From an uncultured Lachnospiraceae bacterium (lineage in GTDB: Bacteria > Bacillota_A > Clostridia > Lachnospirales > Lachnospiraceae), in NCBI GenBank assembly GCA_902767195.1, contig CACXGS010000186.1:1-14287 (forward strand): a stretch of 14,287 bases of DNA, given 5' to 3'. Positions 1 to 6,005 of this stretch are shown here, in pieces (the first letter of the stretch is position 1; each line of letters starts with the position of its first letter). The notes below the pieces were generated by a model, which was not told where the DNA came from, made no database searches, and saw only the letters and a list, made by a program, of their open reading frames with translations. Both the position numbers and the translations under genes were made by a program.

Positions 1-1
1 T

Positions 2-271
2 CATTTCGATATTATCTGGGAAGCCGAGAAACAGACCATCGACAGCTGCCTGGAGTTTGAGAGAAGATTCTTTGTGAGAATGTCCGGAGATACAGATGAT
101 GCCCTGATTCGTGAAGCTTTCGGAGAAGTGACTTTTATTGAGAATGAAGAGATCGGTGATAAGGCTTTTATTACCGGAGTGATGAAAGAGAAAGATTACG
201 AGAGAGCAGCGGACCAGGTCGGCGGAGTTATCAGCCGGATCAGGGTAGATCAGGATGTTTACTCCTGGTAG
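2..271 (+). CDS. hom: Probable homoserine dehydrogenase, C-terminal end (5' truncated by window)
   Basis: The frame is open from base 2 to a TAG at 269-271, giving the last 89 residues of a protein that begins outside the window. The tail has the pattern RRFFVRM, then AFGEV, FITGVMKE and ending ISRIRV. From memory this resembles the short C-terminal domain of clostridial homoserine dehydrogenases, which reduce aspartate semialdehyde to homoserine. The call is supported mainly by context: the aspartate kinase gene follows after 42 bases on the same strand with no terminator between, so the two are probably co-transcribed. No catalytic or NAD(P)-binding part is visible, so the name is an inference. 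It could be another small ligand-binding tail of an amino-acid enzyme. A GTG at 74 is internal and is not a credible start. Confidence 0.62.
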   Translation, partial: HFDIIWEAEKQTIDSCLEFERRFFVRMSGDTDDALIREAFGEVTFIENEEIGDKAFITGVMKEKDYERAADQVGGVISRIRVDQDVYSW

Positions 272-313
272 GGAGCTTTCCTGATAATACTAGTTCACAG
301 GAGGAAAACGTAA

Positions 314-1519
314 ATGTTAATCGTCAAGAAGTTCGGGGGGACATCTGTTGCTAATAAAGAGAGAATATTTAATGTAGCAAGACGGTGCATTGATGAATAC
401 CAGAAAGGAAATGATGTAGTCGTGGTCCTTTCCGCTATGGGGAAGACAACGGATGACCTCATCGATATGGCCAGGGATATTAATCCCAATCCTTCCAAGA
501 GGGAAATGGATATGCTGGTGACCACCGGAGAGCAGATTTCCGTCGCCCTGATGGCCATGGCTATGGGATCACTGAGGGTGCCGGCGGTTTCCCTGAATGC
601 CAGCCAGATTCAGATGCATACAACGCATCGTTACGGCAATGCAAAACTGAAACGAATTGATACGGACCGGATCCACAATGAGCTGGAGCAGGGAAAGATT
701 GTCGTTGTCACCGGATTCCAGGGAATCGACAAGTTTGACAATGTGACCACACTGGGCCGGGGAGGATCAGATACGACGGCAGTAGCCCTTGCGGCAGCCC
801 TCCATGCGGATGCCTGCGAGATCTACACGGATGTGGATGGTATTTATACCGCAGATCCCCGTTTTGTTAAGAATGCCAGAAAGCTGGATGAGATAACCTA
901 CGATGAGATGCTGGAGCTGGCGACATTAGGTGCCGGCGTACTGCATAACCGGTCTGTAGAGATGGCAAAGAAGTATGGTGTTCAGCTGGTAGTAAGGTCC
1001 AGTCTCAATGATCATGAAGGTACAGTGGTGAAGGAGGATACTATGGAAAAGATGCTCGTCAGTGGAGTAGCAGATGACAGAAATGCAGCCCGTATCGCGG
1101 TGATCGGCCTGAAGGATGAGCCCGGAATCGCTTTTCATCTTTTTAATGCACTTGCAAAATATAACATTAATATCGATATGATTCTCCAGTCCGTAGGACG
1201 TGACGGGACAAAGGATATTTCTTTCACCTGCGAACAGGATGAGGCAGATGAGGCGGTAGCCGTCATACAGAAAGCCTTCCCCAGGAGCGCCTACCAGAAG
1301 GTTGACCTGGAGAAAAGAGTTGCCAAGATTTCTATTGTCGGTGCAGGAATGCAGACACACCCCGGAGTAGCTGCGACTATGTTTGAAGCTCTCTATGACG
1401 CCGGGATCAATATCCGGATGATCAGCACGTCGGAGATTCGTGTCACCGTCCTGATTGATGAGAAGTATGCGGATAAGGCAATTAATGCCATTCATGACCG
1501 TTTCTCACTGGATGATTAA
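314..1519 (+). CDS. lysC: Aspartate kinase (aspartokinase, LysC type)
   Basis: This 401-residue enzyme phosphorylates L-aspartate to aspartyl-4-phosphate, the first step of the lysine, threonine, methionine and diaminopimelate pathway. The N-terminal amino-acid kinase domain (about 1-230) shows KFGGTSV at 6-12, VTTGEQ at 69-74, GRGGSDTTAVALAAAL at 148-163 and the nucleotide-site segment YTDVDGIYTADPR at 171-183. Two ACT regulatory domains follow, at about 263-325 and 338-401, the second with STSEIRVTVL at 371-380. Length matches monofunctional clostridial and Bacillus LysC proteins (about 400-410). The start is fixed by AGGAGG 13 bases upstream. It sits 42 bases after the putative hom gene. 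A second in-frame ATG at codon 244 has its own strong ribosome binding site, listed separately. The ACT pair implies feedback control by a pathway amino acid; which one cannot be read from the sequence. Confidence 0.96.
   Translation: MLIVKKFGGTSVANKERIFNVARRCIDEYQKGNDVVVVLSAMGKTTDDLIDMARDINPNPSKREMDMLVTTGEQISVALMAMAMGSLRVPAVSLNASQIQMHTTHRYGNAKLKRIDTDRIHNELEQGKIVVVTGFQGIDKFDNVTTLGRGGSDTTAVALAAALHADACEIYTDVDGIYTADPRFVKNARKLDEITYDEMLELATLGAGVLHNRSVEMAKKYGVQLVVRSSLNDHEGTVVKEDTMEKMLVSGVADDRNAARIAVIGLKDEPGIAFHLFNALAKYNINIDMILQSVGRDGTKDISFTCEQDEADEAVAVIQKAFPRSAYQKVDLEKRVAKISIVGAGMQTHPGVAATMFEALYDAGINIRMISTSEIRVTVLIDEKYADKAINAIHDRFSLDD
1043..1519 (+). CDS. Possible internal translation product of lysC (regulatory beta subunit)
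   Basis: In frame with lysC, ATG codon 244 (1043) is preceded by AAGGAGG at 1031-1037 with a 5-base gap. That match to the anti-Shine-Dalgarno is as good as those of the separate genes in this window. Translation from here would give a 158-residue protein holding only the two ACT domains. In Bacillus subtilis aspartokinase II and the Corynebacterium enzyme, an in-frame internal start near codon 246-250 makes exactly such a beta subunit, which pairs with the full-length alpha chain. That is family knowledge; here the sequence shows only the start signal at the matching place. A second ATG lies three codons later. Confidence 0.6.
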   Translation: MEKMLVSGVADDRNAARIAVIGLKDEPGIAFHLFNALAKYNINIDMILQSVGRDGTKDISFTCEQDEADEAVAVIQKAFPRSAYQKVDLEKRVAKISIVGAGMQTHPGVAATMFEALYDAGINIRMISTSEIRVTVLIDEKYADKAINAIHDRFSLDD

Positions 1520-1579
1520 CAGTTGAAAAGAAAATGTAATAATTACGAAAAATAAAATTAAGAATCCTTCAAAATGCTA

Positions 1580-1608
1580 TTCACAAACCAGGAGAGATAT
1601 GATATAAT
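1580..1608 (+). promoter_or_regulatory. Sigma-A type promoter for the dCMP deaminase gene
   Basis: TTCACA at 1580-1585, a 17-base spacer, then a perfect TATAAT at 1603-1608. The expected start of transcription is near 1614-1616, inside the 3' arm of the lysC terminator hairpin, so the new transcript would lack the intact hairpin. The 5' leader would be about 100 bases. It includes an 11-base-period direct repeat (GAGACTCT at 1673 and 1684) of unknown meaning. Confidence 0.65.
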
Positions 1609-1633
1609 CCATATTGTATCTCTCTGTTTTTTT
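1591..1633 (+). terminator. Rho-independent terminator after lysC
   Basis: Arms 1592-1605 and 1611-1624 pair over 14 bp (two G-T wobbles) around the 5-base loop AATCC. A run of seven T at 1627-1633 follows. The stem is AT-rich toward the loop, so it may be only moderately efficient. It also contains the -10 box of the next promoter. Confidence 0.75.
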
Positions 1634-1714
1634 ATGTCATAGAGAGTCAGTATTACAGAATGATCATTAGAGGAGACTCTTAAGAGACTCTAATTAAGAA
1701 AGGTGATATCTTAG

Positions 1715-2200
1715 ATGAAGAGAAAGGATTACATATCCTGGGACGCCTATTTCATGGGTGTTGCCCTGCTTTCCGCACAGAGAAGCAAGGATAACAGCAC
1801 TCAGGTAGGGGCCTGCATTGTCAGTGAGGATAATAAGATCCTCTCTATGGGTTATAATGGTATGCCCACAGGCTGTGACGATGACAGGATGCCCTGGGGA
1901 AGAGTAGGGAAGCCGCTTGACACCAAGTATCTGTTTGTCTGTCATGCAGAGCTGAATGCGATTTTGAATTACAGTGGTGGTTCCGGTTCTCTGAAGGGAG
2001 CCCGGATCTATACGACACTGTTCCCCTGTAATGAATGTACTAAGGCGATTATCCAGTCCGGTATCCGGGAGGTCATCTACTATTCCGACAAGTATGCGGA
2101 CACGGAATCAACCATTGCTTCCAAGCGGATGTTCGACATGGTCGGCATCAAATATCGCCCTTATAAGATAAAGCATAAGAATCTGGATCTTCATTTATAA
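1715..2200 (+). CDS. Deoxycytidylate (dCMP) deaminase family protein
   Basis: This 161-residue zinc-dependent deaminase probably converts dCMP to dUMP, feeding dTMP synthesis in the cytoplasm. Zinc-site motifs are clear: HAE at 77-79 (His ligand and Glu proton shuttle) and PCNEC at 104-108 (two Cys ligands, Cys105 and Cys108). The N-terminal segment with RSKDNSTQVGA at 23-33 and GYNGMPTGC at 46-54 is typical of the dCMP deaminase/ComEB group rather than of cytidine or tRNA adenosine deaminases. The start is set by AAAGGTGAT at 1699-1706, 8 bases upstream. It has its own promoter. No terminator separates it from the infC promoter, whose -35 box begins 8 bases after the stop codon. Readthrough would therefore meet the infC leader terminator. 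Confidence 0.9.
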   Translation: MKRKDYISWDAYFMGVALLSAQRSKDNSTQVGACIVSEDNKILSMGYNGMPTGCDDDRMPWGRVGKPLDTKYLFVCHAELNAILNYSGGSGSLKGARIYTTLFPCNECTKAIIQSGIREVIYYSDKYADTESTIASKRMFDMVGIKYRPYKIKHKNLDLHL

Positions 2201-2207
2201 AAATGAC

Positions 2208-2236
2208 TTGACACCCATTCCGGGACATGGTATATT
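2208..2236 (+). promoter_or_regulatory. Strong sigma-A promoter of the infC-rpmI-rplT operon
   Basis: A consensus TTGACA at 2208-2213, a 17-base spacer and TATATT at 2231-2236. Transcription should begin near 2242-2244, giving a leader of about 305 bases before infC. The strength fits a ribosomal protein operon. Confidence 0.8.
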
Positions 2237-2242
2237 AGCTGA

Positions 2243-2549
2243 GGTCATACATGAAGCAGAGTATCCACTCTCACCTTAGCACCATCGAGTGACTCGGGTT
2301 TATAACAAGATCATGACATAGCTTTGGCTATGTATGTTTATGATTTGTTGTGGGTAGTCTGTCGACTGCCCGTTTTCTTTTTACAGGACATTTTTTACGG
2401 GCAGTATCGACACAACATGCATGGTAGGAAAGTAGTTCAGAGTATATTCTGACGTATCTGGGTTTCACGTTGATATTCACAGTTAAGATCAGCCGGATCA
2501 GAGAAGATAAGAGAACGAAGGGCTGATGAATCATTGGAGGTGTAGAACA
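2243..2549 (+). promoter_or_regulatory. Structured leader RNA of infC-rpmI-rplT (attenuator type, L20-leader-like)
   Basis: This 307-base stretch contains no long gene but several hairpins. ACC+CGAG pairs with CTCG+GGT around 2280-2299 (AT bulge). ACATAGC 2316-2322 pairs with GCTATGT 2327-2333, with an outer ATCAT/ATGAT extension (2310-2344). A terminator hairpin lies at 2352-2382, and a competing 14-bp pairing uses the terminator's 3' arm (2360-2373 with 2397-2412). In Bacillus and relatives this operon is controlled by premature termination in its leader through binding of ribosomal protein L20. The position and layout suggest the same logic here. I cannot confirm a match to the Rfam L20 leader by eye, so the regulator is inferred. 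The part from 2417 to 2535 shows no structure I would call. Confidence 0.6.
2352..2382 (+). terminator. Attenuator terminator in the infC leader
   Basis: GGGTAGTC (2352-2359) and GACTGCCC (2364-2371) form an 8-bp stem with one wobble around a TGTC loop. A T-rich tract at 2373-2382, broken by one C, follows. It lies about 110 bases into the transcript and 170 bases before infC. It therefore acts either as an attenuator or as the end of transcripts from the dCMP deaminase gene, or both. Confidence 0.7.
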
Positions 2550-2552
2550 ATA
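2536..2552 (+). promoter_or_regulatory. Ribosome binding site and unusual AUA start of infC
   Basis: GGAGGTG (2536-2542) is followed after 7 bases by ATA (2550-2552), in frame with IF-3. Spacing is ideal for this codon and about 19 bases too far for the next ATG at 2562. Inferred from spacing and the known infC autoregulation by non-AUG starts. Confidence 0.6.
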
Positions 2553-3056
2553 AAGGAACTGATGATTAACGAACAGGTGAGGGATAAAGAAGTCAGACTG
2601 ATCGGAAGTGACGGTCAGCAACTTGGTATTATGTCTGCCAGAGATGCTATGAAGCTGGCGCGTGAGGCAGAGCTGGATCTTGTGAAGATTGCTCCCCATG
2701 CCAAACCACCTGTGTGTAAGATTATTGACTATGGAAAGTACAGATACGAACTTGCCCGCAAGGAAAAAGAGGCAAAGAAAAAGCAGAAGACCATCGATGT
2801 GAAGGAAGTGCGGCTTTCTCCCAACATCGATAAGAACGATCTGAACACGAAGATCAACCATGCCAGAAAGTTCCTGAGTAAGGGAGACAAGGTGAAAGTC
2901 ACCCTTCGTTTCCGTGGAAGGGAACTTGCCCACGTGAACAGCAGCAAGGTGATTCTCGATGAGTTTGCCAAAGCTCTGGAAGACATTGCAGTTGTTGAGA
3001 AGAAACCGAAGTTCGAGGGCCGCGCAATGACCATGTTTTTAGCGGAGAAGCGTTAA
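2550..3056 (+). CDS. infC: Translation initiation factor IF-3
   Basis: IF-3 binds the 30S subunit, keeps it apart from 50S and checks start-codon pairing. From an ATA at 2550 the protein is 168 residues, matching the 165-175 of the family. The N-terminal domain begins [14 protein letters not shown] and contains [18 protein letters not shown] lysine-rich linker follows, then the C-terminal domain with [27 protein letters not shown] and [16 protein letters not shown]. The start is not an ordinary ATG. The only strong ribosome binding site, GGAGGTG at 2536-2542, is placed 7 bases before ATA. The ATG at 2562 has only a weak AAAGGA 5 bases ahead, and an ATG at 2526 lies before the binding site. 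Rare starts in infC (AUU in E. coli and Bacillus) let IF-3 limit its own synthesis, and AUA would serve the same purpose. First gene of infC-rpmI-rplT. Confidence 0.95.
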   Translation: MKELMINEQVRDKEVRLIGSDGQQLGIMSARDAMKLAREAELDLVKIAPHAKPPVCKIIDYGKYRYELARKEKEAKKKQKTIDVKEVRLSPNIDKNDLNTKINHARKFLSKGDKVKVTLRFRGRELAHVNSSKVILDEFAKALEDIAVVEKKPKFEGRAMTMFLAEKR

Positions 3057-3088
3057 CCATACAGCTTAAGCAACAGGAGGATATTATT

Positions 3089-3286
3089 ATGCCTAAGATG
3101 AAAACCAGCAGAGCAGCTGCTAAGCGATTCAAAAAGACCGGAACCGGTAAACTTAAAAGAAATAAAGCCTACAAGAGCCATATCCTGACCAAGAAGTCTC
3201 AGAAGAGAAAGAGAAATCTCAGGAAAGCAACCATGACAGATGATAGTAATGTAAAGAACATGAAGAAGATTTTACCGTATCTGTAA
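3089..3286 (+). CDS. rpmI: 50S ribosomal protein L35
   Basis: The 65-residue, strongly basic product is a small protein of the large ribosomal subunit. It starts [15 protein letters not shown] and contains [12 protein letters not shown] and RNLRK, the standard L35 signature, and has the usual length. ACAGGAGG 8 bases upstream sets the start. It lies 32 bases after infC and 33 before rplT in the conserved order, so it should share the infC transcript and its leader control. Confidence 0.98.
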   Translation: MPKMKTSRAAAKRFKKTGTGKLKRNKAYKSHILTKKSQKRKRNLRKATMTDDSNVKNMKKILPYL

Positions 3287-3319
3287 TCAGATCGATGAAT
3301 ATATAGGAGGCATTATCAA

Positions 3320-3676
3320 ATGGCAAGAGTAAAAGGCGCAATCGGCGCAAAGAAAAGACACAACCGGGTTCTGAAGCTCGCTAAGGGTTACAGAGGAGCA
3401 AGATCCAAACAGTATAGAGTAGCGAAACAGTCTGTTATGAGAGCGCTGGCAACAGCATACTCAGGACGTAAACAGAGAAAACGTCAGTTCAGACAGCTTT
3501 GGATTGCTCGTATTAACGCAGCAGCAAGGATGAACGGCATCTCCTACAGCAAGTTCATGTACGGACTGAAGCTGGCAGGAGTTGAGATCAATAGAAAGAT
3601 GTTGTCAGAGATGGCGATCAGCGATCCGGAAGGATTTGCAGCACTTGCAGATCTGGCAAAAAGTAAGGTGGCCTAA
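3320..3676 (+). CDS. rplT: 50S ribosomal protein L20
   Basis: The 118-residue basic protein is an early assembly protein of the large subunit and, in several bacteria, the repressor of its own operon. The N-terminus [24 protein letters not shown] is slightly modified from the common MARVK..V..R.RH pattern. [16 protein letters not shown] and [16 protein letters not shown] are diagnostic. Length is normal. AGGAGG at 3306-3311, 8 bases ahead, fixes the start. It is the last gene of the operon, with a strong terminator 10 bases after the stop. If autoregulation works as in Bacillus, L20 would act on the leader RNA at 2243-2549; this is an inference. Confidence 0.98.
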   Translation: MARVKGAIGAKKRHNRVLKLAKGYRGARSKQYRVAKQSVMRALATAYSGRKQRKRQFRQLWIARINAAARMNGISYSKFMYGLKLAGVEINRKMLSEMAISDPEGFAALADLAKSKVA

Positions 3677-3685
3677 TGATTAGGG

Positions 3686-3719
3686 AGACCGGCAAACGAA
3701 AGTTTGCCGGTCTTTTTTA
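3686..3719 (+). terminator. Strong rho-independent terminator after rplT
   Basis: A perfect 12-bp stem, 3686-3697 with 3702-3713, is closed by a GAAA tetraloop. Six or seven T up to 3718 follow. It ends the infC operon. Confidence 0.95.
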
Positions 3720-3785
3720 ATACAAAAAAAAATGTTTAACTGTTAAATAACATTAATTTTTTATTATGAAAAAAAGGAGAATCTT

Positions 3786-4934
3786 ATGAAAAGCGTAAAA
3801 TGTCTTAAAACTTTCGTAATTTTTTTATTGGCGTTTTCCATAATGTCAGCTCATGCCTTTTGTAGTTCAGTAAGTAGTCACAAGGTGTATTACAATGGAC
3901 ACAAATACAGGTATGTCGGCAAGAAATACAAAGTATTCTTCAATGGGAAATCCATCAGTTCCAGCAAGAGGCCGGCTATGAAGGTGAATGATAATATAAT
4001 GATTCCCTATAGCTACTCCCTTGTGAGAAGAGGGCCAAGAGTGAAGATGGTGAAGAACTACTCAAAAGGCATTAGAGCTCTTACATTGAGCCGTGGAAAT
4101 CATAAGGTTACTCTGATCATCAATAAAAAATATTTTTATGCGGACGGCATTAAACAATCATTGAATACACAGCCTTTTTACGCAGAGTATAAGGGTAAGA
4201 AATATATCATGATTCCCGGCAAGGCAGTGCTGCCTGAGCTTGGCTTAAACTACAATTACAGTCGCTGGGATTCTGCCGTCTACATCACTGAAAAAGTATC
4301 TGCAGCCACTCCGGCGGCAGAGAAGAACAACAACAATTCTTTGGCAGTGAAAACTCCTGTTGTTAAACAGCCGGTTAATACGGATCTGAAAGTCTCTTCC
4401 TCTGTTGCTAATCTGAAAGCCACAAGATTCAAAGGACTTACTACCACTCAGTTTATCAATCTTCTGGCACCCATCGCCAGGGACGATTACAAACATTCCG
4501 GCATTCTGCCCTCCGTCACATTGGCCCAGGCTATTCTGGAGAGTGGATGGGGTAAGTCTTACCTGGCTCAGAAAGCGAACAACATTTTTGGTATGAAGGC
4601 AGTGATCTCCGGTAACAACTGGATTGGTACGACCTGGGATGGCAAGAGCTATATCAGACTGCTTTCCGGTGAAGAGTACGGCGGGAAAAAGGTGAAAGTG
4701 AATTCTAACTTCCGTAAATATAACACTGTTTACCTTTCTATCCGTGACCATTCGGCATACCTGCGTTATGCCAAGAACGGATCTTCCTATCGTTATGCCG
4801 GTATCGCTCAGACAAAGAGCTTCAGCAAGCAGATTGCAATTATCAGGAAGGGCGGATATGCGACTTCTTCCAATTATGCATCATCTCTGATTTCATTAAT
4901 CCGGAGATATAACCTGTCCAGATTTGACAAATAG
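3786..4934 (+). CDS. Secreted GH73-type endo-beta-N-acetylglucosaminidase (autolysin)
   Basis: This 382-residue exported wall hydrolase probably cleaves the glycan strands of peptidoglycan. Residues 1-24 form a signal peptide (basic start, hydrophobic core, AHA before the likely cut). Residues about 30-170 resemble the copper amine oxidase N-terminal-like domain common on clostridial surface proteins (paired FNGK / IMIPY / IMIP segments, ending WDSAVYITE). A Ser/Asn/Pro-rich linker (170-212) follows. The glucosaminidase domain covers about 218-378. It has LAQAILESGWGKS at 246-258, where Glu252 is the expected catalytic acid, then NNIFGMK, FRKYNTVYLSIRDH at 309-322, and GGYATSSNYASSLI near the end. 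AAAGGAG at 3773-3779 supports the start. It follows the rplT terminator, so it needs its own promoter, but I could not identify a convincing one in the AT-rich gap. The zinc-ribbon protein gene follows after 56 bases. Confidence 0.9.
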   Translation: MKSVKCLKTFVIFLLAFSIMSAHAFCSSVSSHKVYYNGHKYRYVGKKYKVFFNGKSISSSKRPAMKVNDNIMIPYSYSLVRRGPRVKMVKNYSKGIRALTLSRGNHKVTLIINKKYFYADGIKQSLNTQPFYAEYKGKKYIMIPGKAVLPELGLNYNYSRWDSAVYITEKVSAATPAAEKNNNNSLAVKTPVVKQPVNTDLKVSSSVANLKATRFKGLTTTQFINLLAPIARDDYKHSGILPSVTLAQAILESGWGKSYLAQKANNIFGMKAVISGNNWIGTTWDGKSYIRLLSGEEYGGKKVKVNSNFRKYNTVYLSIRDHSAYLRYAKNGSSYRYAGIAQTKSFSKQIAIIRKGGYATSSNYASSLISLIRRYNLSRFDK

Positions 4935-4990
4935 TTTGGTCGGGTACCGGGTACCTTACATGTGATTGCAGGAAAATGGGGTGTAGAAAT

Positions 4991-5761
4991 ATGAAACAAT
5001 GCAGACAGTGCGGGAAATTATTCAGCAATAATGAAATGTACTGCGACAAATGCGGGGTCTTTCTGGATCCTGTGTCGGATGCCGGAAAAGGAAGGAAGGA
5101 AGAGATTCCTTACCATGACGGCTACAGTGACCTGTCCTTTCACAATCACGGGGAACCGGATCCCGGAAATGATCATGAAGGCTTATATAAGATTCTCATA
5201 GCATGTATTATACTTCTGGTGATTATAATTATCAGTATTGTCGCTGTTTTTCTATGGAACAGTAAGAAAGATCCCGGCAATGAGGCGACGACGGAGAAGA
5301 CGGCCGCTGCAACCACTGCCACGGAGCCGGCAAGCACGGAGCCTGCGACCACAGAGTATGTGGATGAGGATGAAGATGAACCGACAACGGAAGAGGATCT
5401 GATTCCCGATGACCAGCTCCGGCAGGACGATGAGCCTGTCATAGAAGATGAAGATGAGGATTCCGATGAGGGCTCTTCTGACAGATCCTCGGAGGATTTC
5501 ATCTTTCCCGACAGTGACAGCAGATACCTGAGTGATCAGGAAATTCGCAGTCTGGACAAAGAAGAGACCCGGATTGCCATCAATGAGATTTATGCCCGAA
5601 AGGGATATACTTTCAGCACACCCAAATGGAGAGACTACTTCTCTCAATATGAATGGTATCATCCTACACTGCCCAAGGGGCAGGAACCCTCTTTTAACAA
5701 ATACGAACGCGAGAACAAAGAGAAACTGGCCAGGTATGAGAAGGAGATGGGTTGGAGATAA
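4991..5761 (+). CDS. Zinc-ribbon membrane protein with C-terminal YARHG domain
   Basis: Function unknown. The 256-residue protein starts with a zinc ribbon (Cys4, Cys7, Cys18, Cys21), then a short polar stretch and one transmembrane segment at about 67-89. A long Thr/Glu/Asp linker (about 95-175) follows, then a C-terminal domain with YLSDQEIR, YARKGY at 201-206 and YFSQYEWYHP, which is the YARHG pattern. The ribbon probably faces the cytoplasm and the YARHG domain lies outside, near or in the wall, but topology is inferred. I chose ATG 4991 because GGGGTG lies 7 bases before it and the zinc ribbon then starts at the N-terminus. ATG 4976 would add five residues. It is 56 bases after the glucosaminidase gene with no terminator, so the two may share a transcript, which would suit a role at the envelope. 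Confidence 0.8.
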   Translation: MKQCRQCGKLFSNNEMYCDKCGVFLDPVSDAGKGRKEEIPYHDGYSDLSFHNHGEPDPGNDHEGLYKILIACIILLVIIIISIVAVFLWNSKKDPGNEATTEKTAAATTATEPASTEPATTEYVDEDEDEPTTEEDLIPDDQLRQDDEPVIEDEDEDSDEGSSDRSSEDFIFPDSDSRYLSDQEIRSLDKEETRIAINEIYARKGYTFSTPKWRDYFSQYEWYHPTLPKGQEPSFNKYERENKEKLARYEKEMGWR

Positions 5762-5780
5762 ATCGAATACAGGAAGAAAG

Positions 5781-5833
5781 AACGGCGGAAAAAAAGACCA
5801 GGCTGCGTAATACCCGGTCCCTTTTCCGCCGTT
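5781..5833. repeat. Long hairpin after the YARHG gene (possible transcript end)
   Basis: 5781-5792 pairs perfectly with 5822-5833 (12 bp). GACC 5796-5799 with GGTC 5816-5819 extends the stem, leaving small internal loops and a 16-base loop. It begins 19 bases after the stop codon. No T run follows on the plus strand, so it is not a textbook intrinsic terminator. It may protect or end the mRNA. On the minus strand a pyrimidine-rich tail follows, but no minus-strand gene is upstream. Confidence 0.5.
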
Positions 5834-5945
5834 ATTGGCGATTTGGAAATTATGACACTGATATAATAACATACTCTAAAGCAAAATGCAACAATAAAAT
5901 TTGTTATTTATTTATATAACTGAATATTTCTTTTTCAAAAAAAGC

Positions 5946-5974
5946 TTGCATTTTGTATAAGAGGATGTTATAAT
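5946..5974 (+). promoter_or_regulatory. Promoter of the tRNA-Leu gene
   Basis: TTGCAT at 5946-5951, a 17-base spacer and a perfect TATAAT at 5969-5974. Transcription should start near 5981, about 25 bases before the mature tRNA. GTTGGT/ACCAAC (5982-5998) forms a 6-bp hairpin in that short leader. Confidence 0.8.
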
Positions 5975-6005
5975 AGCATTCGTTGGTGAGAGACCAACCA
6001 CATAA

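Noticed and set aside
926..1495. 189-codon open frame on the minus strand within lysC
   Set aside because: It lies wholly antisense to a clear aspartate kinase gene, and its translation shows no family pattern.
2328..2933. 201-codon minus-strand frame across the infC leader and infC
   Set aside because: Shadow of infC and its structured leader; Cys/His/Leu-rich composition without motifs.
5173..5502. Ser-rich minus-strand frame
   Set aside because: It is the antisense of the Glu/Asp/Thr linker of the YARHG protein, where repetitive codons read as Ser on the other strand.
5862..5867. TATAAT in the gap before the tRNA
   Set aside because: No acceptable -35 hexamer at 16-18 bases upstream (TTGGCG is 21 away) and no gene directly downstream that needs it.
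5252..5872. 206-codon minus-strand frame ending in the YARHG gene
   Set aside because: Antisense to a supported gene, runs through the hairpin at 5781-5833, and has no motif.
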